From assembly GCA_003141795.1 (NCBI GenBank), contig PLNO01000366.1:1-8005 (forward strand): DNA of 8,005 nucleotides, in the 5' to 3' direction. Under the pieces are notes generated by a model that saw only the letters and a list, made by a program, of their open reading frames with translations, searched no databases and was not told where the DNA came from. Positions 1-6,909 of this stretch are shown one piece after another (the stretch's first letter is position 1; every line of letters begins with the position of its first letter). The position numbers and the translations under genes are program-made. The DNA comes from Spirochaetaceae bacterium (GTDB lineage Bacteria > Spirochaetota > Spirochaetia > SZUA-6 > Fen-1364).

Positions 1-1808
1 GCGCTGCGCGCGGCAGCCGCAACGGATGGCGCACCCCCGAGCTGCACGGCCTCCGTCGCATGCTTTCGGGCCACGAGCGCCGCGCCCAGCGCACCCATGA
101 TGCCGGGCTGGTCCGGGCGGACCGCCTCCCGACCAGCGATGAGCTCGAAGGCGCGCAGGACCGCGTCGTTGCAGAACGTGCCGCCCTGCACGACGATGCG
201 CTTTCCCATGTTGGAAGGGTCGCGGAGGCGGATCACCTTCTGCAGGGCGTTGCGGATCACCGAATAGGAGAGGCCCGCGGAGATGTCCGCTACCGACGCC
301 CCCTCCTTCTGTGATTGCTTGACCCGGGAGTTCATGAACACGGTGCAGCGCGAGCCGAGGTCCACAGGAGATCGCGACTGGAGCGCTGCGCTGGCGAACG
401 CCTCGATGGAGAGGTCCAGGGAATGCGCGAAGGTTTCAAGGAAGGATCCGCAGCCCGACGAGCACGCCTCGTTGAGGAGAACGGAGGAGATCACGCCGTC
501 CTTCACACGGAGGAACTTCATGTCCTGCCCGCCGATGTCGAGAATGGCATCCACGCCGGGGAGGAAGCTCTCCGCGGCGGTATAGTGGGCGATGGTCTCC
601 ACCTCTCCGTCGTCCAGATGAAGCGCCTCCTTCACGAGTGACTCGCCGTACCCCGTCGAGCACGCGCGCGCGACCCACGCTCCCCGCGGCAGGGCGCGCA
701 GGAGCTCCGTGGCCATGCGGACCGCCACGATGAGGGGGTTGCCTTCATTCGCCGCGTAGGCCGACCAGGCAACCGCGCCGGTGGAATCGACGAGCACGGA
801 CTTGGTCGTCGTGGACCCGGCATCGATGCCGAGGTAGCAGGCCCCGCGTACCGTGTCGAGCTCGGTTGTGCGGGTTCGTGCCCGGCCGTGCCGTTCGCGG
901 AACGCCGCCAGGTCGGCGTCGTCGGCGAACAGGGGGTGAAGCCTGTCCACCTCGGGCACGGCGGTGTGGCAGAGCCCGCGCGCGCGGTCGCGTAGCACCG
1001 TAAGCGGCACGGGTGAGCCGGGGAGTGCGCTGATTGCCGCACCCATTGCAACGAAGAGCTCCGCGCGCGCGGGAGCGCGCACCGCTTCGGGCTCCAGGTG
1101 GAGCGTGGAGATGAAGAGGCGCCGCGCCTCGGGGAGGAAATGCAGCGGTCCGCCGAGGAACGCGACGTTCCCCCGTATTGGCTTGCCGCAGGCGAGCCCC
1201 GAGATGGTCTGGTTCACCACCGCCTGGAGGATGCTCGCGGCGATATCCTCCCTGCGCGCCCCTTCGTTGATGAGGGGCTGCACGTCGGTCTTGGCAAAGA
1301 CGCCGCAGCGGGCGGCGATGGGGTAGAGCGTCGTGTGGTCCCGGGCCAGCTCATTGAGCCCCGCGGCATCGGTGGACAGCAGGCTCGCCATCTGGTCGAT
1401 GAACGAGCCCGTGCCGCCCGCGCACGTACCGTTCATGCGCTGCTCAAGGCCTCCGGTGAAGTAGGTGATCTTGGCGTCTTCCCCCCCCAGCTCGATGGCG
1501 ACGTCGGTATCGGGGAGGAACCGCTGCACGGCGCGCGAGCCCGCGAGCACCTCCTGCACGAAGGGGAGGTCGAGCCATTGCGATACCGAAAGCCCCCCCG
1601 AGCCCGTCACAGCGACGGAAAGGGACACCTCTTCCCCGCCCGTGCAGAGCACGTCGTGCATCGCTTCCACCACTGCGATCAGGGTGCCGCGGATGTCCGC
1701 CCTGTGCCGTTCGTACGTGCTGTAGAGGAGGGCATCATCGCTATCCAGCACCGCGAGCTTCACCGTCGTGGATCCGACGTCGATGCCGACGCGCAGGGAG
1801 CTGCTCAC
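1..1808 (-). CDS. Acyl-CoA dehydratase activase, tandem ASKHA ATPase (HgdC/BcrAD-BadFG type), 3' part off window
   Basis: About 602 residues are visible from a GTG start; the C-terminus is off the left edge. Two BcrAD/BadFG/HgdC-type ATPase domains lie in tandem, each opening with a phosphate loop ([11 protein letters not shown] near residue 7, [11 protein letters not shown] near 326). Each has an acidic GG-E/Q-D motif (GGEDAK 109, GGQDMK 427). Each keeps two cysteines at the positions that bind the [4Fe-4S] cluster in HgdC: C129 and C168 in domain 1, C449 and C488 in domain 2. In this family ATP hydrolysis drives one-electron transfer to a partner 2-hydroxyacyl-CoA dehydratase or benzoyl-CoA-type reductase. 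Tandem activases of this kind are often about 1400 residues, continuing into DUF2229 and an HgdB-like region, so more than half may lie outside. GTG is chosen because it overlaps the upstream regulator's stop as GTGA, implying translational coupling; a weak GGTGG precedes it. The substrate cannot be inferred. Confidence 0.9.
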   Translation of the reverse strand, partial: MSSSLRVGIDVGSTTVKLAVLDSDDALLYSTYERHRADIRGTLIAVVEAMHDVLCTGGEEVSLSVAVTGSGGLSVSQWLDLPFVQEVLAGSRAVQRFLPDTDVAIELGGEDAKITYFTGGLEQRMNGTCAGGTGSFIDQMASLLSTDAAGLNELARDHTTLYPIAARCGVFAKTDVQPLINEGARREDIAASILQAVVNQTISGLACGKPIRGNVAFLGGPLHFLPEARRLFISTLHLEPEAVRAPARAELFVAMGAAISALPGSPVPLTVLRDRARGLCHTAVPEVDRLHPLFADDADLAAFRERHGRARTRTTELDTVRGACYLGIDAGSTTTKSVLVDSTGAVAWSAYAANEGNPLIVAVRMATELLRALPRGAWVARACSTGYGESLVKEALHLDDGEVETIAHYTAAESFLPGVDAILDIGGQDMKFLRVKDGVISSVLLNEACSSGCGSFLETFAHSLDLSIEAFASAALQSRSPVDLGSRCTVFMNSRVKQSQKEGASVADISAGLSYSVIRNALQKVIRLRDPSNMGKRIVVQGGTFCNDAVLRAFELIAGREAVRPDQPGIMGALGAALVARKHATEAVQLGGAPSVAAAARS

Positions 1809-2413
1809 GAGGCCACCGAACCCTTTTTCCAGTACCCCGTGCCGCCGGCCTCCATAAGACCGTGCTCCACGAGGCCCCTGCGCAACCGTGCCGTATCGGG
1901 GTGGTAGCGGGAGAGGATCGCGTCCACCTTCCGCTCGTTGTAGCGCAGGCCCGGTTCGAAATCGCGCAGCACCCGGCGCAGCAGGACGAGGAGCTTCTTC
2001 TCCTGCGTCGGGAGCGCGCTGAAACGCCCGTCGCGGCCCGTGAAGCTGGCAAGGACCCTCTTCTCCGAGGCGTCGCGATCGATGTCACGAGCGAGTGCGG
2101 GCAGGCATTCCGTCTTCAGCAGACGCCTCGCCATGCCGCAGACGGTGTCCAGCTCGAGGGAGTACACGCTGTAGTGGCCGACCGCGCGGGCGCTGACAAG
2201 CCCCGCCTCGCTCAGCCGCGCGAGGTGGTGGGAGACCGTGGATTCGCTGAGCCCGACCCGGTCGGAGAGCTGCTCGACGGTGTAGGCCTGCTCGGAGAGG
2301 AGCCCGACGATCTTCAGCCTGCTCCTGTCACCCAGTGCGAGGAAGAAACCGAGGAGCTCCTGGGACGGATCTCCTCCGACGGGTGCCGGGAGGGGCGGGG
2401 ATTTTGGTGGCAT
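1805..2413 (-). CDS. ArsR-family winged-helix regulator with C-terminal DUF2087 domain
   Basis: This is a 202-residue predicted DNA-binding repressor. Residues 20-95 form an ArsR-type winged helix: [15 protein letters not shown] opens the domain and [12 protein letters not shown] (56-67) is the recognition helix. Residues about 118-198 match DUF2087 ([19 protein letters not shown], then [11 protein letters not shown] and GYWKK), a domain found fused to ArsR-like heads. The classical arsenic motif ELCVCDL is absent and only C92 and C103 are present, so metal sensing is doubtful despite the arsenic genes elsewhere in the window. The reading frame extends upstream to 2650, but ATG at 2413 is preferred. 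It stands just before the conserved domain, and everything upstream is low-complexity and overlaps the divergent gene. No Shine-Dalgarno is visible before 2413. The four-base overlap with the activase gene suggests it controls that gene, probably together with its own expression. Confidence 0.85.
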   Translation of the reverse strand: MPPKSPPLPAPVGGDPSQELLGFFLALGDRSRLKIVGLLSEQAYTVEQLSDRVGLSESTVSHHLARLSEAGLVSARAVGHYSVYSLELDTVCGMARRLLKTECLPALARDIDRDASEKRVLASFTGRDGRFSALPTQEKKLLVLLRRVLRDFEPGLRYNERKVDAILSRYHPDTARLRRGLVEHGLMEAGGTGYWKKGSVAS

Positions 2414-2419
2414 GAAAAC

Positions 2420-2448
2420 ATTGAGACGGGCATCGAATCGAATGTCAA
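2420..2448 (-). promoter_or_regulatory. Candidate promoter and operator of the ArsR-DUF2087/activase unit
   Basis: On the minus strand a perfect TTGACA (2448-2443) is followed 17 bases later by CTCAAT (2425-2420), which matches three of six bases of a -10 box. Transcription would start about seven bases on, at or beside the regulator's ATG (2413). That fits the missing Shine-Dalgarno and suggests a leaderless message. The spacer holds a 9-bp odd palindrome, TCGAATCGA (2433-2441), inside a repeated ATCGA string, which is a plausible autoregulatory operator. Both calls are by eye and the -10 box is weak. Confidence 0.4.
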
Positions 2449-2489
2449 GGCGGGAACGGGATCGTCGCCATGTCCCTGCGCTTGACGAC

Positions 2490-2494
2490 GGAGG
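2490..2494 (+). promoter_or_regulatory. Ribosome binding site setting the GGDEF protein start
   Basis: GGAGG lies four bases before ATG 2499. The in-frame ATGs at 2412, 2526 and 2565 have no comparable site, so this one decides the start. Confidence 0.5.
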
Positions 2495-2498
2495 CACA

Positions 2499-3416
2499 AT
2501 GACTCGATCCTTCCACAGGCACCCTATGAGGAACACGAAGGCAGAGGGCAGCGGTGGCCCCTCCATGAAATTCATCTCTGCGCTGGACAGTGTGCCCCGG
2601 CAGCTCGCAATCCCCGCGAGCTTCGTTCTCCTGGCAGTCATCGGCCTCATCGACTATCTCACCGGCTATGAGATGGCCTTTTCGGTTTTCTACCTGCTGC
2701 CCATTTCGCTGCTCGCATGGATGGGAGGGAGGTGGCTGGGCCTGTGCGGCGCCTTGATCGGTGCAGGCGTCTGGGGTGTGGTAGACCACGAGACCGGCCA
2801 CGCGTATTCGCATTCACTGTACTTCTATTGGAACACGGGAATGCGCGCGATCCTGTTCGTCGTCATGACGCTGATCATTACCGCGCTCAAGAAGTCCCTC
2901 GAACAGGAGCGGGCTCTGGCACGGATCGATCATCTCACCGGTGCGTTCAACACACGATCCTTCTACCAGATTGTTCAGGCGGAGATGGATCGCTCCCGCA
3001 GGTACGAGCGGCCTTTCACCGTGGCCTATATGGACCTGGACAAGTTCAAATCGGTCAACGACACACTCGGGCACGGTGCGGGTGACGCGCTCCTGCGGTC
3101 CGTCGTGGACCTCATCCGCCGCCACATGCGGAGCACCGACTCGATCGCACGGCTCGGGGGTGACGAGTTCGCGCTCCTGTTTCCCGAGACGGATCAGGCC
3201 GCGGCGCGGAGCGCCATCACGAAGATGCAGTCGACGTTCGTCATGGAGATGGAGAAGAAGGGCTGGCCCGTCACCGTGTCGATCGGATGCCTGACACTCG
3301 AACGGACGGAGCTCTCCGTAGAGGAGATCATCAAGCGGGCGGACAACCTCATGTATGCTGCAAAGATGGAGGGCAAAAACTCGGTGCGGTACTCTTCGGG
3401 CGGAAGCACGCCCTGA
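2499..3416 (+). CDS. Membrane-bound GGDEF diguanylate cyclase
   Basis: A 305-residue protein predicted to make cyclic di-GMP from two GTP at the inner membrane. The N-terminal half is hydrophobic, with about four membrane segments (roughly residues 37-54, 60-76, 78-95 and 115-130) and no recognisable sensor domain. A short helical linker (130-145, KKSLEQERALARIDHLTG) leads into the GGDEF domain. The domain is complete: MDLDKFKSVNDTLGHGAGD (178-196), intact GGDEF at 220-224, and an RxxD product-inhibition site (RSTD, 211-214) five residues before it. The C-terminal signature ADNLMYAAKMEGKN is also present, so both activity and feedback inhibition are expected. The frame is open back to 2412, where its ATG would overlap the divergent regulator's ATG within CATG. 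ATG 2499 is preferred for its GGAGG. It is divergent from the ArsR gene, so a shared operator could affect both. Confidence 0.85.
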   Translation: MTRSFHRHPMRNTKAEGSGGPSMKFISALDSVPRQLAIPASFVLLAVIGLIDYLTGYEMAFSVFYLLPISLLAWMGGRWLGLCGALIGAGVWGVVDHETGHAYSHSLYFYWNTGMRAILFVVMTLIITALKKSLEQERALARIDHLTGAFNTRSFYQIVQAEMDRSRRYERPFTVAYMDLDKFKSVNDTLGHGAGDALLRSVVDLIRRHMRSTDSIARLGGDEFALLFPETDQAAARSAITKMQSTFVMEMEKKGWPVTVSIGCLTLERTELSVEEIIKRADNLMYAAKMEGKNSVRYSSGGSTP

Positions 3417-3427
3417 GTCGGCCGCTT

Positions 3428-3467
3428 TTTCCCCCTACCGACATATGGTAGCATCCGTAGGGGGAAA
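3428..3467 (+). promoter_or_regulatory. Inverted repeat over the methyltransferase ribosome binding site
   Basis: TTTCCCCCTAC (3428-3438) and GTAGGGGGAAA (3457-3467) are perfect 11-bp complements around an 18-base loop. The right arm contains the G-run (3460-3464) that serves as Shine-Dalgarno for GTG 3471, so a folded transcript would hide it. A smaller competing hairpin, CTACC (3435-3439) with GGTAG (3447-3451) and a 7-base loop, uses part of the left arm. Forming it would free the site. No T-run follows the stem on either strand, so it is not a classical intrinsic terminator. It could instead be a protein-binding operator. Confidence 0.45.
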
Positions 3468-3470
3468 TGG

Positions 3471-4247
3471 GTGAAGGTCGATCTGAAACGTGGCGTGCTG
3501 TTCGAGTCTTCCGCGCTGGATTACGACCAGTTCAGGCCGAACTATCCGAACGAGATCGTGAACGAGATCGTCGCGTTGTCGCACCTCCGCTCGTCGTCCC
3601 GATTGCTCGAGGTCGGGTGCGGCACAGGGAAAGCCACCGTGAGCTTCGCCGCTCGGGGATATCTGATCGATTGCGTCGACCCGGGCAGGAGCCTCGTCGC
3701 TTTCGCGAAACGCAATTGCCAGGCGTGGCCGAACGTAAGCTTCAAGGTCGCCAGATTCGAGGACGCCTTCCTGGATGCCGAACATTACGACCTCATCTAC
3801 TCCGCTCAGGCTTTCCACTGGGTCGACCCCGAGGTCCGTCTGCGGAAGGCGGCACGGCTCCTGAAGCAGACCGGTTCCCTGGCCCTGCTGAACAACTACC
3901 CCGGAAAACAGAAGGACCCCGTCATCGACGTCATAGCGGCCGCTGTGCTGGAGGAATCGCAGGGAAGGATGAAGCCCTGGGATTACGTCGAGGACCTCAT
4001 GGACTGGAAATCCGAAATAGAAAGGTGCGGGCTCTTCGGCGAAGTCAGCATTGTCAGGCATCAGTGGACGGCCCGCTACACGGCCGAAAGCTATACCGGC
4101 CTCTTCAGGACCTACTCCGATTACCTGTCCCTGCCCGCAGGAACGAAGAGAAAAGTCGCGAAACGGATACGGGACATCATCCAGGGCAATGGCGGCTTCG
4201 TCACCCGGTCCTACGACAGCGTGCTCATTCATTCGGTGAGAAACTAG
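3471..4247 (+). CDS. Class I SAM-dependent methyltransferase, substrate unknown
   Basis: A 258-residue cytosolic protein with a Rossmann-type methyltransferase fold. The opening FESSALDYDQFRPNYP is typical of the Methyltransf_11/25-like group that includes trans-aconitate-methyltransferase-like proteins. Motif I is LLEVGCGTGKAT (45-56), the acidic residue ending strand beta2 is D70 (IDCVDPG), FED at 96-98 fits the adenine-contact region, and SAQAFHWVDPE (111-121) is the characteristic post-strand-4 motif. The C-terminal third (about 165-258) is a variable, probably substrate-binding, region. It lacks the conserved cysteine set of ArsM arsenite methyltransferases, so there is no reason to tie it to the arsenosugar genes. 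Start GTG 3471 follows AGGGGG at six bases. It lies 54 bases after the cyclase stop and may be read from that promoter. The substrate is not predictable. Confidence 0.8.
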   Translation: MKVDLKRGVLFESSALDYDQFRPNYPNEIVNEIVALSHLRSSSRLLEVGCGTGKATVSFAARGYLIDCVDPGRSLVAFAKRNCQAWPNVSFKVARFEDAFLDAEHYDLIYSAQAFHWVDPEVRLRKAARLLKQTGSLALLNNYPGKQKDPVIDVIAAAVLEESQGRMKPWDYVEDLMDWKSEIERCGLFGEVSIVRHQWTARYTAESYTGLFRTYSDYLSLPAGTKRKVAKRIRDIIQGNGGFVTRSYDSVLIHSVRN

Positions 4248-4284
4248 CGCGCCTCCGCGGTCCGACTTGGCTCCCCCGGAGGAC

Positions 4285-4314
4285 TTGCAGGGACGTGGCT
4301 TTCGCGTGTATACT
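4285..4314 (+). promoter_or_regulatory. Candidate sigma70-type promoter of the aldo/keto reductase
   Basis: TATACT (4309-4314) matches five of six -10 bases. TTGCAG (4285-4290), 18 bases upstream, matches three of six -35 bases. The leader would be about 50 bases and ends with GAGGGAGAGG, with GAGG (4362-4365) five bases before ATG 4371. It suggests the reductase is transcribed independently of the methyltransferase, whose gene ends 123 bases before it. Confidence 0.4.
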
Positions 4315-4370
4315 TTCCCCATACCAGACAGTAGGTTTTCGATCCCATCGCATCAGAGGGAGAGGTTTCA

Positions 4371-5516
4371 ATGCGCTACCGCACACTCGGACGCACCGGC
4401 GTCGACGTTTCCGTGCTCGGGTTTGGATGCATGAGGCTGCCCACGGCGGGGGCCCCGGACAGGATCGACGAGCCGGCCGCCACGCGGCTCTTGCACGACG
4501 CGATCGACCACGGGGTCAACTACGTGGACACCGCGTGGTTCTACCACGCATCCTCATTCGGACAGCAGGGGCAGAGCGAGCCTTTCGTGGGGCGCGCCTT
4601 GTCGGGTGAATGGCGCAACCGTGTCTATCTGGCGACAAAGCTCCCGCAGCAGACCATCAGAGCCGCCGACGAAATGGAACGCTATCTCACTCTGCAGCTG
4701 GAGCGCCTCCAGACCGATCACATCGACTTCTACCTCGTGCACGGGCTCGACGGTGAATCGTGGAACCGCATGCGGGACCTTGGGGTGCGCGAGTTCCTTG
4801 ATGCTGAGCGCAAGCGTGGTCGGATCCGATTCCCCGCCTTCTCGTTCCACGGCCGGACGCCGGATTTTCCCCGCATCATCGACGAGTACGACGGCTGGGC
4901 CTTCGGCCAGCTGCAGTTCAACTACATGGATACGGAGTACCAGGCAGGCCGCGCTGGACTGCGGTATGCGGCTGAGAAGGGTCTCGGTGTGGTGGTAATG
5001 GAGCCGCTCAAGGGCGGGCGCCTCGCGACGAACCTGCCTCCCGAGATGCAGGCGATTTTTGACAGCCGACCCGAGGGATGGAGCCCCGCGGAGTGGGCGC
5101 TGCGTTACGTCTGGAACGAGAGCGGGGTGAGCCTCCTCCTGTCGGGAATGAACGACGCGGCGCAGCTGGAAGAGAACCTCCGTGTAGCCGATCGCGCCGA
5201 GCCGAACGGGCTGACCCCCGAGCATCTGGCGGTGTACGGAGCCGCGCGCGCGGCGCTCCGTTCGCGGATCAAGGCGGACTGCACCGGCTGCCGCTACTGT
5301 CAGCCCTGCCCGAGCGGCGTTGAAATCCCCGAGCTTCTGGCGGCGCTCAACGCAGCGTCGATGTGGGACACGAAGGACCCCTGGCTCACCGGCTACACGA
5401 AGATCGAGGGCAAGCCGGATGCCTGCATCGAGTGCGGCAAGTGCGAAGAGATCTGCCCGCAGGGACTTCCGATCCGCGATCTGTTGAAAGAGACGGCAAA
5501 AACCTTCAGCAGGTGA
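4371..5516 (+). CDS. Aldo/keto reductase with C-terminal two-[4Fe-4S] ferredoxin-like domain
   Basis: A 381-residue cytosolic oxidoreductase. Residues 1 to about 285 form the aldo/keto reductase barrel, starting MRYRTLGRTGVDVSVLGFG. The catalytic tetrad is complete: D53 and Y58 in VDTAWFYH, K90 in ATKLP, and H124 in YLVHGL. The C-terminal part carries two cluster motifs: CTGCRYCQPCP (C304, C307, C310, C313) and CIECGKCEEICP (C352, C355, C358, C362). In this family, common in anaerobes, the tail probably passes electrons to or from ferredoxin alongside NAD(P)H chemistry; the carbonyl substrate is unknown. The spacing C-x2-C-x2-C-x2-C-P in the first motif is usual for the family. ATG 4371 has GAGG at five bases. 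The length is typical and nothing is broken. It is convergent with the arsenosugar operon, with no visible functional link. Confidence 0.9.
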   Translation: MRYRTLGRTGVDVSVLGFGCMRLPTAGAPDRIDEPAATRLLHDAIDHGVNYVDTAWFYHASSFGQQGQSEPFVGRALSGEWRNRVYLATKLPQQTIRAADEMERYLTLQLERLQTDHIDFYLVHGLDGESWNRMRDLGVREFLDAERKRGRIRFPAFSFHGRTPDFPRIIDEYDGWAFGQLQFNYMDTEYQAGRAGLRYAAEKGLGVVVMEPLKGGRLATNLPPEMQAIFDSRPEGWSPAEWALRYVWNESGVSLLLSGMNDAAQLEENLRVADRAEPNGLTPEHLAVYGAARAALRSRIKADCTGCRYCQPCPSGVEIPELLAALNAASMWDTKDPWLTGYTKIEGKPDACIECGKCEEICPQGLPIRDLLKETAKTFSR

Positions 5517-5564
5517 TGCAGGGATTCGCTGGCACCGCTCCCCGCGGGCAGGCTGCCGCTCCCG
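5517..5564 (+). other. Convergent junction without a clear terminator
   Basis: These 48 bases separate the reductase stop from the arsS stop. They hold a direct repeat, CCGCTCCC at 5535-5542 and 5556-5563, and short GC-rich self-complementary stretches (for example GGCA/TGCC). There is no T-run in either direction, so no intrinsic terminator can be called. Confidence 0.5.
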
Positions 5565-6566
5565 TTACGCGGTTGTGCCCTGGCAGGAGGACCCCGCGCC
5601 GGCCGCGCAGCCGTAGCAGTGGTTGCCGACGACGATCCCCCTGCCGTTGAGCCTCGCCGGGTCGAAGTCGCGGATGTTCGTCGGGGCGCCGTGATCCACG
5701 GGCAGCTCCAGCACCTGGTTGAAATCGCAATCGAACAACGCGCCATCCCACCCCACCGACAATGTGTTCGTGCACATCGCCCGCCGTGCTGCGGCGGGAT
5801 TGAACGCGCCGGCGAGCGTGCGGAGGTAGTCCTCCAGGTTGCCCGATTGGATCAGGTACTCGAGGAAGTGGCCGACGGGGAGGTTCGTCAGGCAGAACAG
5901 CGCGTTGAAGCTCACGCCGTGCTCGTCACAGAGCCGACGCCGATACTCGCGCTCCATCGCCTCCTGGGACGCGGGCAGGTAGGCGCCGATCGGGTTGTGC
6001 ACGATGTCCAGGACGAGCCCGGTGCCCTCCACCCCGTAGCCGCGCGCGTTGAGGCTCCTCATCGCCGCGATGACCTTCTGAAACGTGCCATCGCCCCTCT
6101 GTCTGTCGGTCCTCGATTGCGAGCAGTCCGGGAGCGAGCAGGCGATCTCCACACCGCAGCCCGCATAGATGTCGAGGAACCGTCGGTGCTCCTCCTCGGC
6201 GAGGATCGCGAGATTGGAGCGCACGATCACGCGTTTTCCCAGCCCCCGCGACTCGCGGATGAGCCATTCGAGATTTTCGTTCATCTCCGGGGCCCCTCCC
6301 GTGATGTCCACGGTGGATACGGAGGGAAGCCGCGCGGCATCGACGCATCGGCGCATCACCGAAAGCGGCATCGCTTCCCCGCGCTCGGGACCGGCCTCGA
6401 CGTGGCAGTGACGGCAGCGGAGGTTGCACCGCTTCCCCACGTTGATCTGCAGGACCTCGATGCCGTGCGCCGCGAGCGGCGTCCCGCCGAGCGCGTTGAC
6501 CCGCCCCTCGAAGGGCGGAACTCCTTCAACGGAGCGCAGCGCGAGCAGCTGCGATCGGGCCTCCAT
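5565..6566 (-). CDS. arsS: Arsenosugar biosynthesis radical SAM protein ArsS
   Basis: A 333-residue radical SAM enzyme. The [4Fe-4S]-SAM motif is C-NLR-C-RH-C (C47, C51, C54) within INVGKRCNLRCRHCHVEAGP, followed by DITGGAPE (87-94), the SAM-contacting GG element. TDRQRGDGTF (153-162) and LVLDIVHNPIGAYLP (184-198) are family hallmarks. The Cys-rich C-terminal domain has C265, C280, C317, C320 and C328 (NHCYGCAAGAGSSC), probably holding further iron-sulfur centres. ArsS is thought to join a 5'-deoxyadenosyl group to dimethylarsenic, giving the arsenosugar precursor made after ArsM methylation. Some relatives are, as I recall, selenoproteins; this copy is all cysteine with no in-frame TGA. ATG 6566 overlaps the preceding gene's TAA as TAATG, with AGGTG (6576-6572) five bases upstream. 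It is the last gene of the operon in the window. Confidence 0.9.
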   Translation of the reverse strand: MEARSQLLALRSVEGVPPFEGRVNALGGTPLAAHGIEVLQINVGKRCNLRCRHCHVEAGPERGEAMPLSVMRRCVDAARLPSVSTVDITGGAPEMNENLEWLIRESRGLGKRVIVRSNLAILAEEEHRRFLDIYAGCGVEIACSLPDCSQSRTDRQRGDGTFQKVIAAMRSLNARGYGVEGTGLVLDIVHNPIGAYLPASQEAMEREYRRRLCDEHGVSFNALFCLTNLPVGHFLEYLIQSGNLEDYLRTLAGAFNPAAARRAMCTNTLSVGWDGALFDCDFNQVLELPVDHGAPTNIRDFDPARLNGRGIVVGNHCYGCAAGAGSSCQGTTA

Positions 6567-6898
6567 TACATCACCTTCTTTTTAATGATCTTCCTCATCT
6601 GCGTGGAGTGCGCGAGCGTGATGCCCGCCATCATCGCCGCCCCGGTGTGCACCGCTTCCATCATCTCCGGGCCGGAGATCCCCAGCGACAGGCAGCGGTT
6701 GGTATATGCGTCGATGCAGTAGGGGCAGCGCTGCGTCGTGGCCACGGCGAGGGCAATGAGGGCCTTTTCCCGCTCGCTCAGGGCCCCTGCGGAGGTCGCG
6801 GAGCCGTAGTAGTCGAAGAACTTCTTCCCCTGTTCGGGGGCGAGCTCGCCGATGTTGGGAAAATCGGCCAGATCCTTCTCGTCGAAATAGTGGGACAT
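6566..6898 (-). CDS. AhpD-like small CxxC protein associated with arsenosugar synthesis
   Basis: A 110-residue carboxymuconolactone decarboxylase/AhpD-fold protein. The redox motif is QRCPYCIDAYTN, with C58 and C61 as the CxxC pair. In canonical AhpD a histidine sits four residues after the second cysteine; here that position is Y65, so classical peroxidase proton relay may not apply. An acidic residue before the motif (E43 or E45 in SEREKALIALA) and H84/H97 downstream could substitute. Database annotation knows this subgroup as the arsenosugar biosynthesis-associated peroxidase-like protein, next to ArsS. A role as thiol reductant for ArsS or for arsenicals is inference. ATG 6898 has AGGAG six bases upstream, 11 bases after the membrane-protein stop. 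The frame is open upstream to 7120 but lies within the neighbouring gene there. Its stop overlaps the arsS start by one base. Confidence 0.85.
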   Translation of the reverse strand: MSHYFDEKDLADFPNIGELAPEQGKKFFDYYGSATSAGALSEREKALIALAVATTQRCPYCIDAYTNRCLSLGISGPEMMEAVHTGAAMMAGITLAHSTQMRKIIKKKVM

Positions 6899-6909
6899 GT
6901 CTTTCTCCT
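6899..6909 (-). promoter_or_regulatory. Ribosome binding site of the AhpD-like gene
   Basis: AGGAGAAAGAC directly precedes ATG 6898, with AGGAG six bases away. The identical 11-mer precedes the membrane-protein gene at 7644-7654. Confidence 0.7.

Noticed and set aside
1098..1907. Long plus-strand open frame of 269 codons opposite the activase gene
   Set aside because: It is antisense to a frame with clear ASKHA motifs, has no recognisable domain, and is rich in Arg, Ala and Gly as expected from GC-rich shadow frames.
1805..2413. Reading the ArsR-type gene as the arsenic sensor of the arsenosugar operon
   Set aside because: It lacks the ELCVCDL-type metal site, carries DUF2087, and is coupled to the activase more than 3 kb away from the arsenic genes.
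3398..3430. Possible intrinsic terminator after the cyclase gene (GGGCG/CGCCC stem, later T-run)
   Set aside because: The 5-bp stem is partly inside the gene and the T-run starts 12 bases after it. An alternative GCGG/CCGC stem abuts the T-run but has only four pairs and an 18-base loop.
3471..4247. Reading the methyltransferase as ArsM
   Set aside because: The conserved ArsM cysteines are absent and its opening motif matches the Methyltransf_11/25-like group instead.
4252..4282. CCTCCG/CGGAGG inverted repeat after the methyltransferase stop
   Set aside because: Only six pairs with a 19-base loop and no T-run, so it is not convincing as a terminator.
3435..4322. Minus-strand frame of 295 codons
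   Set aside because: It is antisense to the methyltransferase, whose SAM motifs confirm the plus-strand frame. No domain was recognised.
3467..4609. Plus-strand frame of 380 codons starting at ATG 3467
   Set aside because: It overlaps the methyltransferase and the start of the aldo/keto reductase in another frame. It has no motif, while both overlapped genes have intact family motifs.
5619..6722. Plus-strand frame of 367 codons opposite arsS
   Set aside because: It is a shadow of the ArsS coding strand, with no motif, in a region where the minus-strand frame has the radical SAM cysteines.
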